A stretch of 64,000 nucleotides of DNA, taken from Malachius bipustulatus (Eukaryota; Arthropoda; Insecta; Coleoptera; Melyridae). The position numbers were made by a program, and so were the translations under genes. Below the pieces are notes generated by a model. It was not told where the DNA came from, did no database searches, and was given only the letters and a program-made list of their open reading frames with translations. The stretch is taken from assembly GCA_910589415.1 (NCBI GenBank), contig OU342632.1, forward strand, positions 30,455,637 to 30,519,636. Direction: 5' to 3'. Below are positions 46,731-55,615 of this stretch, in pieces. The first letter of the stretch is position 1. Each line of letters opens with the position of its first letter.

Positions 46731-48084
46731 CAGCCAGTATTATAAAGGCTCGTTAAGTCAACGGGCAGATTTCTGGGCCCAAGTCAAGATAGCCACACTT
46801 CGGCCAGCCACGCTTTCGGCCAGGGACAATTTTGGGCAAGGTTTGGGGCAAAAAGTATTTTGCGCGTTTTTTTTTTTTGAAAATTAAAGTTTAAATGAAC
46901 GGCAAGAGTTTTCCCAAAATCTTAGGCGAAATTTTGGGCAAAAAAGCTGCTTTCAGTTTATTGTTTTTTGAAAATTAAAGACCAAATCGACCACGAGGGT
47001 TTTTACAAAATCCGTGACAAAATTTTGGGCAAAAACAGTTTTTTTTCATTGACTCTTTTTTGAAAATTAAAGGCCTAAATCGATCCACGACGGTTTTTCC
47101 AAAATATATTGGACAACCGCTTGGTAAAAATATTTTTTTCATTGAGTTTTTCACAAATTAAACGCTAAAATCCACCACGAGGGTTTTCCTATATTCCTGG
47201 AAATGTTTATGGAAAAAATAGTTTTTTTAAATGACTTTTTTGACAATTATTAAAGACCTAAATCGATCACAAGGGGTTTTTTACAAAATATTGAGGATAG
47301 CGTTTGGTAAAATTTTTTTTTTCGTTGATTTTTTCGGAAATTAAAGAAAAAATCCACCACGAGGCTTTTCTGAAAATCTCGGACAATGCGTGTTTGGGAA
47401 AAACACGCTTTTTTTTCATTGATTTTTTTGACAATTGAAGGCCTAAATCGTTCACGAGGGTTTTCTTTCCAAAATCTCAGGAATCCGTTTGGTAAAAATA
47501 TTTTTTTATAGATTTTTTCGAAAATTAAAAGCTAAAATCCACTGTCAGGGTTTTCCCAAAATCCCGGACAAAGTTTTGGGCAAAAACAGTTTTATTCATT
47601 TACTTTTTTTTTGGCAATTAAAGGCCTAAATTTATCACGAGGTTATTCTTTTCCAAAACCTTTGAGCAAAACGATTGGTAAAATATTTTTTTCATTGATT
47701 TTTTCGAATTTTTTTCTAGTTCTAATAATTGTTACGTATTTTTATATTTAAGATAATTTTTTATTTGGTGAAATTTAATAAAATATCAACAAAAACAAAC
47801 TATTTATATTCCATTCAAGCCGTGAAAAACGAAACGAAAAAATTGCTGAAAATAATAAAAAGAGGGAAAAGTCTCTCTCCTTGGCCGAACTTGATTTGGG
47901 TGATTTCTGGCGCCGTCTTTAGAAAAGGTATCGACCGCAGGTGGAAAATATAGCAATTTATTATTGATTCTTGGTATGAAAGGGATTACAAAAATGTTAA
48001 TAAGTTATTTGACGTCGATATTAGCTTCAAAAATGGTATTAAAAACCTGCCCGTTAGCTTAATGAGACTTTATAATACTGGCTG
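46731..48084. mobile_element. PIF/Harbinger-like non-autonomous element built of tandem ~90-bp repeats
   Basis: Terminal inverted repeats of about 38 bp, CAGCCAGTATTATAAAGGCT at 46731 and AGACTTTATAATACTGGCTG ending at 48084, are flanked by TAA on both sides (46728-46730, 48085-48087). A 3-bp TAA target duplication is typical of PIF/Harbinger. The interior (about 46860-47710) is a tandem array of some ten units of 85-100 bp in two alternating forms, one with AGTTTTGGGCAAAAACAG, the other with GTTTGGTAAAATATTTTTT. The 74-codon ORF at 47729-47953 has no recognised domain. Confidence 0.75.
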
Positions 48085-48087
48085 TAA

Positions 48088-49587
48088 ATAAATAAAGCTA
48101 TAATAAATCAAATACCACCTCAATTAAGATAACCGACATCTATGAAGTAACTATAACCGAAGCGTTCGGTCTACCTACTGATCATCAGTTTGACCATTTC
48201 ACTATTGACAATGACAATATTATTGATCATATAAGGGCTGCTTAAGGGTTGAATGAAAACAGAATTTTTTGCTATTTGATTTTTTTATTACCAGATTCTT
48301 ATTTATAAACTAACATTTTTTGGGACAAAACAAGATATAATGAATATTAATTAATGCATCGCCATTTAGGCCAATAGGACGACAGCAGTATCATGGGCCA
48401 ATAGAGATGATAGTCAGAAAAACGTGTGATTGCAAGACACACTGCATTCAATCAAACTTAAGCATGATAATATTATTATGACTTGGACTTGGATGAATGA
48501 CTACATGTCCAGTGTAAAAGGAAACTTATTATTCTTTTTTTTTGACAGAATTTATCGTTTATTATTTACAATATCGTTACAATACAATAGTAATAATAAA
48601 TAAAAGTAAAAAGTAGGTACCTATCTAATGTTAATTACCTACCTACTGTGAATTTAGTGCCCTGGAAAGAAGTATGGAATTTACACACTGTAAAAATGCT
48701 AGATATCAAATATACAGGAAGATCAGTACGTAAATACACAAAATTTATGTAAATTGGTTGCGTTCAAAGCCGATCTGACAGCTGCTGGCAACAAACTGGA
48801 CGTCAACATCGTTGAACGTCACGTTGTTTTGAAAAGCGTTGTCAGCTGCTGCCAAGGTCATCCAGCTAATGCAATCTACGCTTTTTCAAAACAGCTCTAC
48901 TGCTGTCGCTGCTTATTAATTTTTTGACGTTTTTTAATGTAAGGGTTATTAGTAGGATCACATACACCCGATACCTACCTAAGAAGATAAGATTAAAAGA
49001 CTGGGTTTATTTTATCAGCATGTAAGCTAGTAATTTGTTTTGACAATTGACAATAATGACAGTTCAGCAGCACAGCTAGTTTTTGGCTCGTTCAATAAAC
49101 ACACATCGGCTGTCAAAACAGCGATTTTGCTGTCAACTCAGCAGCTGACGTCTTTCAACACAACCCTACATTTCCATATATCTGAAGATGCGGTTTTAAT
49201 AGTAGCGAAACACTTCTATGCAAAAAACAACACAGTCACCCATCCAAGTACAAATCACATGAATCTGAATGCAAATTAACTTCCATTCATACGTTTTCAA
49301 AATGCAGGCCACGCAATTATTATATTTATGCCTTCATCTTCATTGGCCCATGATACTGATATCATCCTATTGCTGACATGCACATTATAGATAGCTTGGA
49401 CTATAAAGTTAATGCCTGACCTGAAAACAGCCTATACAGGTGTCAGGTGTATCATAAATACCTACAAACTTCTAGGGGAAGTAGTAGTTCAAAACAAACC
49501 TTTTTTCTCATTCAAAAAACGCTTTGTTTTCAAGATACAGGCTGTTAAATAAAATTTATCGAAAATTTACATTTTTTTATTAATATC
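48088..49587. repeat. intergenic, with diverged inverted-repeat arms
   Basis: CAGTATCATGGGCCAAT within 48372-48412 matches the reverse complement of 49343-49385 (CCAATAGGA, then CAGTATCATGGGCCAAT, then GATGA). The outer part of a roughly 1-kb fold-back is therefore likely. Inner parts share CAGCTGCTG and GTTTTGAAAACG-type blocks but are much diverged. No gene recognised. Confidence 0.5.
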
Positions 49588-49713
49588 ATAATAAAATAAC
49601 GGGCTTGGCTCTATCGAGCTCTCTGGCAGTCTACAAAACAGAGCCTTCCAAATAATCCTTCGAAATCACAGACGAACCGTTTCGCTCTTATTATGAGCTC
49701 ATCAGTGTGATAT
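49588..49713 (-). mobile_element. fragment of a hammerhead-bearing retroelement-like repeat
   Basis: On the minus strand this reads: hammerhead motif (49711-49665), a short spacer, then a 3' tail GTAGACTGCCAGAGAGCTCG with GATAGAGCCAAGCCCGTTAT. The tail occurs again on the plus strand at 53360-53408 with one mismatch. The DNA transposon at 49714 separates this fragment from its upstream half at 53042 onward. Hammerheads of this compact type I form are known in Penelope-like elements and retrozymes; no reverse transcriptase is present, so the class is inferred. Confidence 0.6.
49665..49711 (-). ncRNA. hammerhead self-cleaving ribozyme (type I)
   Basis: Reading the minus strand from 49711: stem I ATCACA, box 1 CTGATGA (49705-49699), stem II GCTC-ATAATAA-GAGC, box 2 GAAA (49683-49680), stem III CG-GTT-CG (49679-49673), then TC with predicted cleavage between 49671 and 49670, then stem I TGTGAT (49670-49665). 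All invariant core bases and the stem II G-C closing pair are present. Removing the adjacent transposon (one ATAT target copy) extends stem I by about seven more pairs, because upstream CTTTTCAAT can pair with TTCGAAGG. The two-pair stem III is typical of retroelement hammerheads. Confidence 0.85.
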
Positions 49714-50384
49714 CGTCGCCTTAATAAGAAAACTGCCTATCTCCACTTTTTTGACGAATTGAGATTTTTACGCCATCTGTTAGAATAGCATCAAAGCTAT
49801 GCTTCTATAAATTTGCCTATGTGTCAATTAAACCTGTAATTTGTAAAAGGCACCATAGAAATGTGCCTATCTCCGACTTGACAAATGACGTGAAGAAATT
49901 TGCCTAACTCCACAGTTTTGTTGTATAAACTACCAAGGTTATGTGCAGGGACAAAAATTGGCCACGCTTTCTGTTAATTACTGAAATAAATAACTTTTAT
50001 TGTGTTTAGTGTGTACTAGAATAACTAACAAATAAGGTAAATATATAGGCATAAGTTCGTTTGCTTTATAATTCCAAAGATTTTGTCAAATTGAACGCAT
50101 CGGAGTTAGGCATTTTGCAGATAACTGTTTAGTATAAGATAATACGTAAAAAGCGGATTTAGGCACTTTTATTAAAGATTTTTTATTGTCTTAAACTTTT
50201 TCAGCACAATGTGTTAATTGAAATAAAATGCAAAGTGGCCTATATACAACAAAATTATTATGAATATTTCTTTTTGAACCGTTTGCTAGGCATTTTTGAT
50301 TTTTCACAAAAAGTATTTATTTATGTTTTGCGTAATTATGTGAATACTATAAAAGAAACTATCTATTTCAGAATTTGTTCAGTC

Positions 50385-52715
50385 ATGACATCTCGGACAA
50401 AAAAAATGCTAGAAATGGCATTACGCCAAAAACCAAGTGGTGATGAAGACTTAGTTTTGGACATTTCAGAAATAAATAATGCTTCTACAAAGAATTGTTT
50501 TGATAAAGAAATGGAAAACCTGTTTGAAGTAGAGCATGCCTTTATTGTAGAGAATGAAGATTTTGACGTTTCACAAACAAATAATAATACCGCTACAACT
50601 TGTTTCGATGCAGAAAATGAAAATCTGGTTGAAGTTGAACATGCCATTATTGTAGAGAACGAAGATTTTGACGTTTCAGAAACAAATAATAATATTATTG
50701 CTATAACTTGTTTTGATGAAGAAAAGGAAAATCTGGCTGAAGTAGAACATGCCATTATTGTAAAGAACAAGGATTTTGATGTTTCAGAAGTAAATAATAT
50801 TGCTACAATAAGTTGTTTTGATAAAGAAAATTTGGCTGTAGCAGAGCATACCGTTATTGTAGAGCATGAAAGTGATGAGGATTGGCAACCACCTGATAAT
50901 CAGACAAATAATTCAGACTCAGAATCGGAGGTAAATAATACTGCTATTATAGGAGATAATTTAGAAAGTATACCAACAAGAAAAAGATCTGTAAATGGCA
51001 AAGAAAAAGAAAATACATGGGATCAGCTTCAAAATAAGAGAAAGAGGGAGCAGGGTCTTGAATATCAAGGTAAGAAGAAGAGTAATCAGTCCCAGTGGGA
51101 CTATAAGGTGGACAAACCAGCTAGATTTATATCAGCGTCTTGTAATTGTAAACTGGGACAGAAAACAGTAAAACTTCAATGCCGCACACTGAGTGAAGAG
51201 ATAAGACAACACCTTCATAATAAGTTTTGGTCAAAAATGTCTTGGGAACAAAAGAAGATGTACATAAAGGGTCTGGTCAAGGTAGATGGTGTTCAAAGGA
51301 GACGAGGAACACAAGAGAGGTCACGAAGGGATTATTCAATGAAATACTTTCTAAAACATGGCGTTCAGCTAGTAAGAGTGTGCAAAAAAATGTTTGTAGG
51401 AACGTTAGGTCTTAAAGAGCGAGTTATTGTGAATTGGGTCAAGGAAGACCTTGAAGAAGCAGAGGAAGAAGAAAAAGTAAACAAAAAACGTGAATCGAGG
51501 CAGAAGAGATTTAAAGAAAGAAAGTCTGGCGTAGAGAAATTTTTAGAAAGTCTTCCAAAGGTTGAGAGCCATTACTGCCGTTCGTCTTCTACTAGACTCT
51601 ATTTGGAACCAATTTGGAGATCGAAGAGTCATTTATTTCAATTTTACAAAAATGAATATTGTAAAGAAAAATCAATTGTTCCAGTATCGGATGCAACATT
51701 TTATAGTACAATGCAGAAAATGAAATTGTCAGTTTTTAGACCGAAGAAAGATGAGTGTGATGTATGTGTTGGTCATCGAACTAAAAATGTTAATGATGAA
51801 GTTTACAATGAACATATAATTTTAAAAGACGAAGCTCGTTCCGAAAAAGAAAATGACAAGAAGTCTGAAGAAACAATTACGTTTACAGTAGATCTTCAGT
51901 CGGTTCTTTTATCCCCAAAGACTAACGTATCTTCAATGTATTATAAAACTAAACTAATAGTTCATAATTTCACAGTTTACAATTTGAAAACTAAAGAAGG
52001 TTACTGCTTTCTATGGAATGAGGCCGAAGGGCAAACAACTGCTCAAGAATTTGCATCCATTTTAATATACTTTTTGGAAGACAAAGTTGTGCCTAAAGCA
52101 AAGGAAAGTGGGAAAAAAATTATAATTTACAGTGACGGATGTACAGGTCAAAATAGGAATAGCATCCTAGCTAATGCATTATTCCATTTTGCATCTGTGA
52201 ATAATGTGACTATAATTCAAAAATATCTTACCAAAGGCCACACTCAAATGGAAGTCGATTCGATGCATTCTTCGATTGAGAGGGTTTTAAAAAGAACTAA
52301 AATACATTTACCTGCAGACTACATCGAAGTTTGTAAACAAGCAAGACGAAATCCATTTCCATACGAAGTGGAATATTTGACGCACGGATTTTTTAGAAAT
52401 TTTTCCACATTAAACTATTTTCCATCTATTCGTCCTGGAAGATTAGTTGGCGATCCAACAGTTATGGATATTAAAGCATTGAAGTATGAAAATGGTACTT
52501 TAACTTATAAGCTTCGTCATACATCGGATACTTGGAATGAATTGCCCAGAAGAATGAAAATGGACATCATGAAGATAAACTCCTACAAAGATCTACTTCC
52601 ACTGTATAGTACCAGACGAAAAATCAAAAAAGAAAAGTATGAACATCTAAAAGCATTACTTAAAAGTTTAAATGAGGAGTACCACGATTTTTACATTAAT
52701 TTACCTCATGAGTAG
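50385..52715 (+). CDS. putative DDD/E transposase of the 3.3-kb transposon
   Basis: 776 aa from ATG at 50385; the frame is open farther upstream with an ATG at 50211, but that part is AT-rich and probably 5' UTR. The N-terminal ~190 residues hold four or five copies of a ~36-39-aa repeat (EVEHAIIVENEDFDVSETNN...CFDEENL), followed by ESDEDWQPP, as in many transposase N-termini. A basic region (KKRESRQKRFKERKS) and a CDVCVGHR zinc-like motif precede a likely RNase H fold with acidic residues in TFTVDLQ, IIIYSDGCTGQNRN and KGHTQMEVDSMHSSIER. The last motifs are those of the DUF7869-type proteins common in invertebrate genomes. No stops or frameshifts. It lies between matching TIRs, so transposition is its likely function. 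Exact family uncertain. Confidence 0.82.
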   Translation: MTSRTKKMLEMALRQKPSGDEDLVLDISEINNASTKNCFDKEMENLFEVEHAFIVENEDFDVSQTNNNTATTCFDAENENLVEVEHAIIVENEDFDVSETNNNIIAITCFDEEKENLAEVEHAIIVKNKDFDVSEVNNIATISCFDKENLAVAEHTVIVEHESDEDWQPPDNQTNNSDSESEVNNTAIIGDNLESIPTRKRSVNGKEKENTWDQLQNKRKREQGLEYQGKKKSNQSQWDYKVDKPARFISASCNCKLGQKTVKLQCRTLSEEIRQHLHNKFWSKMSWEQKKMYIKGLVKVDGVQRRRGTQERSRRDYSMKYFLKHGVQLVRVCKKMFVGTLGLKERVIVNWVKEDLEEAEEEEKVNKKRESRQKRFKERKSGVEKFLESLPKVESHYCRSSSTRLYLEPIWRSKSHLFQFYKNEYCKEKSIVPVSDATFYSTMQKMKLSVFRPKKDECDVCVGHRTKNVNDEVYNEHIILKDEARSEKENDKKSEETITFTVDLQSVLLSPKTNVSSMYYKTKLIVHNFTVYNLKTKEGYCFLWNEAEGQTTAQEFASILIYFLEDKVVPKAKESGKKIIIYSDGCTGQNRNSILANALFHFASVNNVTIIQKYLTKGHTQMEVDSMHSSIERVLKRTKIHLPADYIEVCKQARRNPFPYEVEYLTHGFFRNFSTLNYFPSIRPGRLVGDPTVMDIKALKYENGTLTYKLRHTSDTWNELPRRMKMDIMKINSYKDLLPLYSTRRKIKKEKYEHLKALLKSLNEEYHDFYINLPHE

Positions 52716-52748
52716 AACATTTATGTAACTTAAATTTGCTTTTGTTTG

Positions 52749-52754
52749 AATAAA
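52749..52754 (+). terminator. poly(A) signal of the transposase gene
   Basis: AATAAA 34 bases after the stop codon, followed by a TTTGATTTTTGTATTTTTTG tract, inside the transposon. Confidence 0.6.
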
Positions 52755-53041
52755 ACTTTGATTTTTGTATTTTTTGAGCGTTTAATGTGTGTGCTAGAAT
52801 AATGCCTATCTCCAATTTTTAGGTACTGTTTGTAAGAAAAGTGCCTATCTCCATTAAAATAATTAACAATAATTAAAAAACGTAATTTTTTAATTAAAGG
52901 GTAAGTATTAGTGTCTAGTAAAGTCTTAAATTGAAGTTCGAATCGAATAATTATTTTTTTCTGGTAAAATGTGGTTTTTATTCTCTCCTGTAAAATTTTC
53001 CCTAATGGAGATAGGCAGTTTTCTTATTAAGGCGACGATAT

Positions 53042-53455
53042 ATTGAAAAGATACATCTGGAGGATGCATTGTAGACTGCCATCGGTCTCGGGATGTTATT
53101 AAAAATATTCATCCGGTTCACAGTGACCCGGAGAACATCTACCGATGGATGACGGAACTACCGACATGACGGCAGCTCGCGCCATTCAGAGAAAGCGGCC
53201 TCGTGCAGTTTTATATGCTATGAGGCATCGACTTTTCGTCTGGCTATGCTACCAGTCGGTAGAGGTCACCATCATTGCCCAATGAGAGTATAATACTTGG
53301 AAAAATATTAATAACCGAGCCGTATGTATGAAAACAAACATAATAAAATAATTGTATAATTGTAGACTGCCAGAGAGTTCGATAGAGCCAAGCCCGTTAT
53401 TTTATTATGTTTGTTTTCATACATACGGCTCGGTTATTAATATTTTTCTAAGTAT
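53042..53455. repeat. right-hand half of the hammerhead repeat plus a nested fold-back
   Basis: 53042-53290 is the sequence that lay next to the hammerhead before the transposon inserted; it includes ATTGTAGACTGCCATCGG. At 53293-53351 and 53397-53455 two 59-bp arms (ATACTTGGAAAAATATTAAT... and its mirror) enclose a copy of the GTAGACTGCCAGAGAG...CCCGTTAT tail. No coding sequence. Confidence 0.65.
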
Positions 53456-53884
53456 TTATTAATATCTCAAGCATTCTTTTGACAATAATGTTGAGATTTG
53501 GCAGTGTTAGTTGTAGTTAATAGGGAGCTCCTTTAGCCCCAAATGGATTAAAAATTTCAACTCCAGTGGAGTCCAAGGGGGCATCCTAACCATTATTATT
53601 GCAAAGTGTATGCCACTGACTTTTTTATTTTGAAATTTTTTCAGATAAAGTAACTTAAGTACTTTATAAAGTACTTTTTTGTCTCTTGATATTTTGTCAT
53701 ATCTAACTTCGTTTTTGTGAAATAAAATAAAAGCCGCTTCAATGCACGCCGAAAAATTCATTTACATTTTAATGGCTTCATTATTTTAATCAATTTATCC
53801 AACGGCTTTCATTTTATTTCTCCAAAACGATGTTAGATATCAAAAAGATATTCTCTTAATCTTTTCCTCATTGTACAGTTCAAT

Positions 53885-55615
53885 TTATTTTTGATGGTTA
53901 CGTCTGTAATGCCTGGTCAGATACTCTCGAAGTCTTGCTTCATAAGAACATTCCTGACATTTGTACACTTCGCCTTCTTTCGCATGTCTGTATTTATAAT
54001 GCTTGGTCAGATTTCTTTTAATTCTCGTTTCATAAGAACACTGCTCGCATTTATACACTTTATCTGCTTCTTTTGCATGTTTCGATATACAATGTGATGA
54101 CAAATGGGATTGTTTTATTGTTGCATATGAACATTCCTGGCATTTATACAACTCTGGTGCTTTTGCATGTTTACATTTATAATGCGAGGACAAATCACCT
54201 TTCCTTCTTGTTTCATAAGAACATTCATCACATTTGTACACATCCGCTTCTATTGAATGTTGATGTTTGTAGTGTTTGTTTAAATCACTTTTATATCTCG
54301 TTTCGTAAGTACATTCTTGGCACTTGTATACTTCAAATTCTTTTTCATGTTTAATTCTACGATGTTTGGTCAAATAACCTTTATTTTTGGTTTCAAAAGA
54401 ACATTCCTCACATCTGTACCTATCGGCTTCAGCTTCTTTTGTATTTGTATGTTTACCTTTATAATGACTGATTAAATCATATTTTATGTGTGTTTCATAA
54501 GAACACTCCTGGCATTTGTATACATCTGTTAGTTTCGCATGTTTACGTTTGTAATGCCTGGTGACGTCGCCTTTCCGTCTAGTTTCAAAAGAACATTCCT
54601 CACATTTGTACGTTTCCGCTTCGTCTGCATGTATACATTTATAATGTTGGTTCAAGTTGCTTTTAATTCTGGTTTTATAAGAACATTCCTGACATATGTA
54701 TACATCTCCTTCTTTGGAATGTTTATATTTATAATGGTTGGCCAAGCTACCTTGAAGTCTTGTTTCAAAAGCACAAGTCTGACACTTGTACACTTCTGCT
54801 GCTTTGGAATGTTTAAGATTATAATGTGGGGTCAAATTTTTTTTATATCGTGTTTCATAAGAACACTCTCTACATTTGTACACTGTCGCTTCTGTATCAT
54901 GTTTATGTTTATAATGGGTGGTCAGGTCACTCTTAACTCTCGTTTCGTAACAACATTTCCCACATTTATACACTTCTGCATCTTTTGCATGCTTACTGTT
55001 ATAATGTCTGTTAAAATGACTTTTATCGTTTGTTTCGTAAGAGCATTCCTCACATTTGTACACTTTATTCCCTCTTATATGTTTGTATTCATCATGTTTA
55101 ATGAGGTCAGATTTAGTTCCACTTTCATTTGGACATTCATTACAGTAGTGCTTGATAAACTTATGCCTCCAGTTTGTTTTATAAGGACAATAAGCGCAAT
55201 TGAACTTGGCCTCTCCCTCACTCGCACTTTCTGAGGATTGCAACTCATTTTCTTGAGCAGGTTCAACTTGTGCAAGTTCAGCTTTTAATATTCTGCTTCC
55301 CCCAATCAGCTCCCATCCTGGCTCAATTTCTTCTTTAAAGCACACATTTTCTGCTTGCATTTGATGAAAGTCATCTCCCGGGTCTTCAGGTTCTTTTTTT
55401 ATAAAGCAAGCTGTAAAAGCATTCTCAAAATTGTTCAATTCAGAGGACAAATCGCAGCTTGACGCCTTTTGTCCATTTTCATCTTTGTCCATTCCCATCT
55501 TTGATGAGAGTAAAGGGGCATGAAACTTAACATCTTCGAAAGGTTCAGTTTTGATACTAACCTCCTGATATTGAACACCCAAATTAGTATTGGCTTCCAC
55601 TAAGCTCAAGCTCAT
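53885..55615 (-). CDS. C2H2 zinc-finger protein (ZF paralogue 2)
   Basis: Single 576-aa ORF on the minus strand, ATG at 55613-55615 (MSLSLVEANTNLGVQYQEVS). The N-terminal ~140 residues are acidic and contain SUMO-type motifs IKTEP and IKKEPED, which are also conserved as IKTEPED in paralogue 3. Then come one damaged finger and 14 complete fingers of the VYKCQECSYETRxKxxLxxHYKxKH type, ending YRRNHQK. The first finger runs CAYCPYKTNWRHKFIKHY straight into CNECPNESGTKSDLIKH, so it lacks its last histidine and linker, as though a small deletion fused two fingers. DNA-binding nuclear protein of unknown target. No intron seen. Confidence 0.92.
   Translation of the reverse strand: MSLSLVEANTNLGVQYQEVSIKTEPFEDVKFHAPLLSSKMGMDKDENGQKASSCDLSSELNNFENAFTACFIKKEPEDPGDDFHQMQAENVCFKEEIEPGWELIGGSRILKAELAQVEPAQENELQSSESASEGEAKFNCAYCPYKTNWRHKFIKHYCNECPNESGTKSDLIKHDEYKHIRGNKVYKCEECSYETNDKSHFNRHYNSKHAKDAEVYKCGKCCYETRVKSDLTTHYKHKHDTEATVYKCRECSYETRYKKNLTPHYNLKHSKAAEVYKCQTCAFETRLQGSLANHYKYKHSKEGDVYICQECSYKTRIKSNLNQHYKCIHADEAETYKCEECSFETRRKGDVTRHYKRKHAKLTDVYKCQECSYETHIKYDLISHYKGKHTNTKEAEADRYRCEECSFETKNKGYLTKHRRIKHEKEFEVYKCQECTYETRYKSDLNKHYKHQHSIEADVYKCDECSYETRRKGDLSSHYKCKHAKAPELYKCQECSYATIKQSHLSSHCISKHAKEADKVYKCEQCSYETRIKRNLTKHYKYRHAKEGEVYKCQECSYEARLREYLTRHYRRNHQK

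Larger units (their letters stand above)
49714..53037 (+). mobile_element. apparently intact 3.3-kb DNA transposon (Sola-like or unclassified)
   Basis: Inverted repeats of at least 32 bp start CGTCGCCTTAATAAGAAAAC at 49714 and end with the exact complement at 53037. They are flanked by ATAT on both sides (49710-49713, 53038-53041), consistent with a 4-bp target duplication, though ATAT is self-complementary and the boundary is ambiguous. TTAA lies seven bases inside each end. Subterminal copies of GCCTATCTCC occur on both sides. One long uninterrupted ORF occupies the middle. A 4-bp duplication plus a DDD-type transposase fits the Sola superfamily; this is inference. Confidence 0.82.

Noticed and set aside
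47729..47953. 74-codon ORF in the Harbinger-like element
   Set aside because: No transposase or Myb-like motif; lysine/isoleucine-rich by base composition.
49721..53030. TTAA at both ends taken as a piggyBac target duplication
   Set aside because: The seven bases outside TTAA (CGTCGCC/GGCGACG) are also perfectly inverted, so TTAA is more likely inside the TIR and ATAT is the target duplication.
53885..55234. Plus-strand ORFs over the zinc-finger genes (FTFIMxGQxxFxxxFIRTFLTFVHF repeats)
   Set aside because: Antisense reading of regular finger repeats; the repeat periodicity keeps the opposite strand open.
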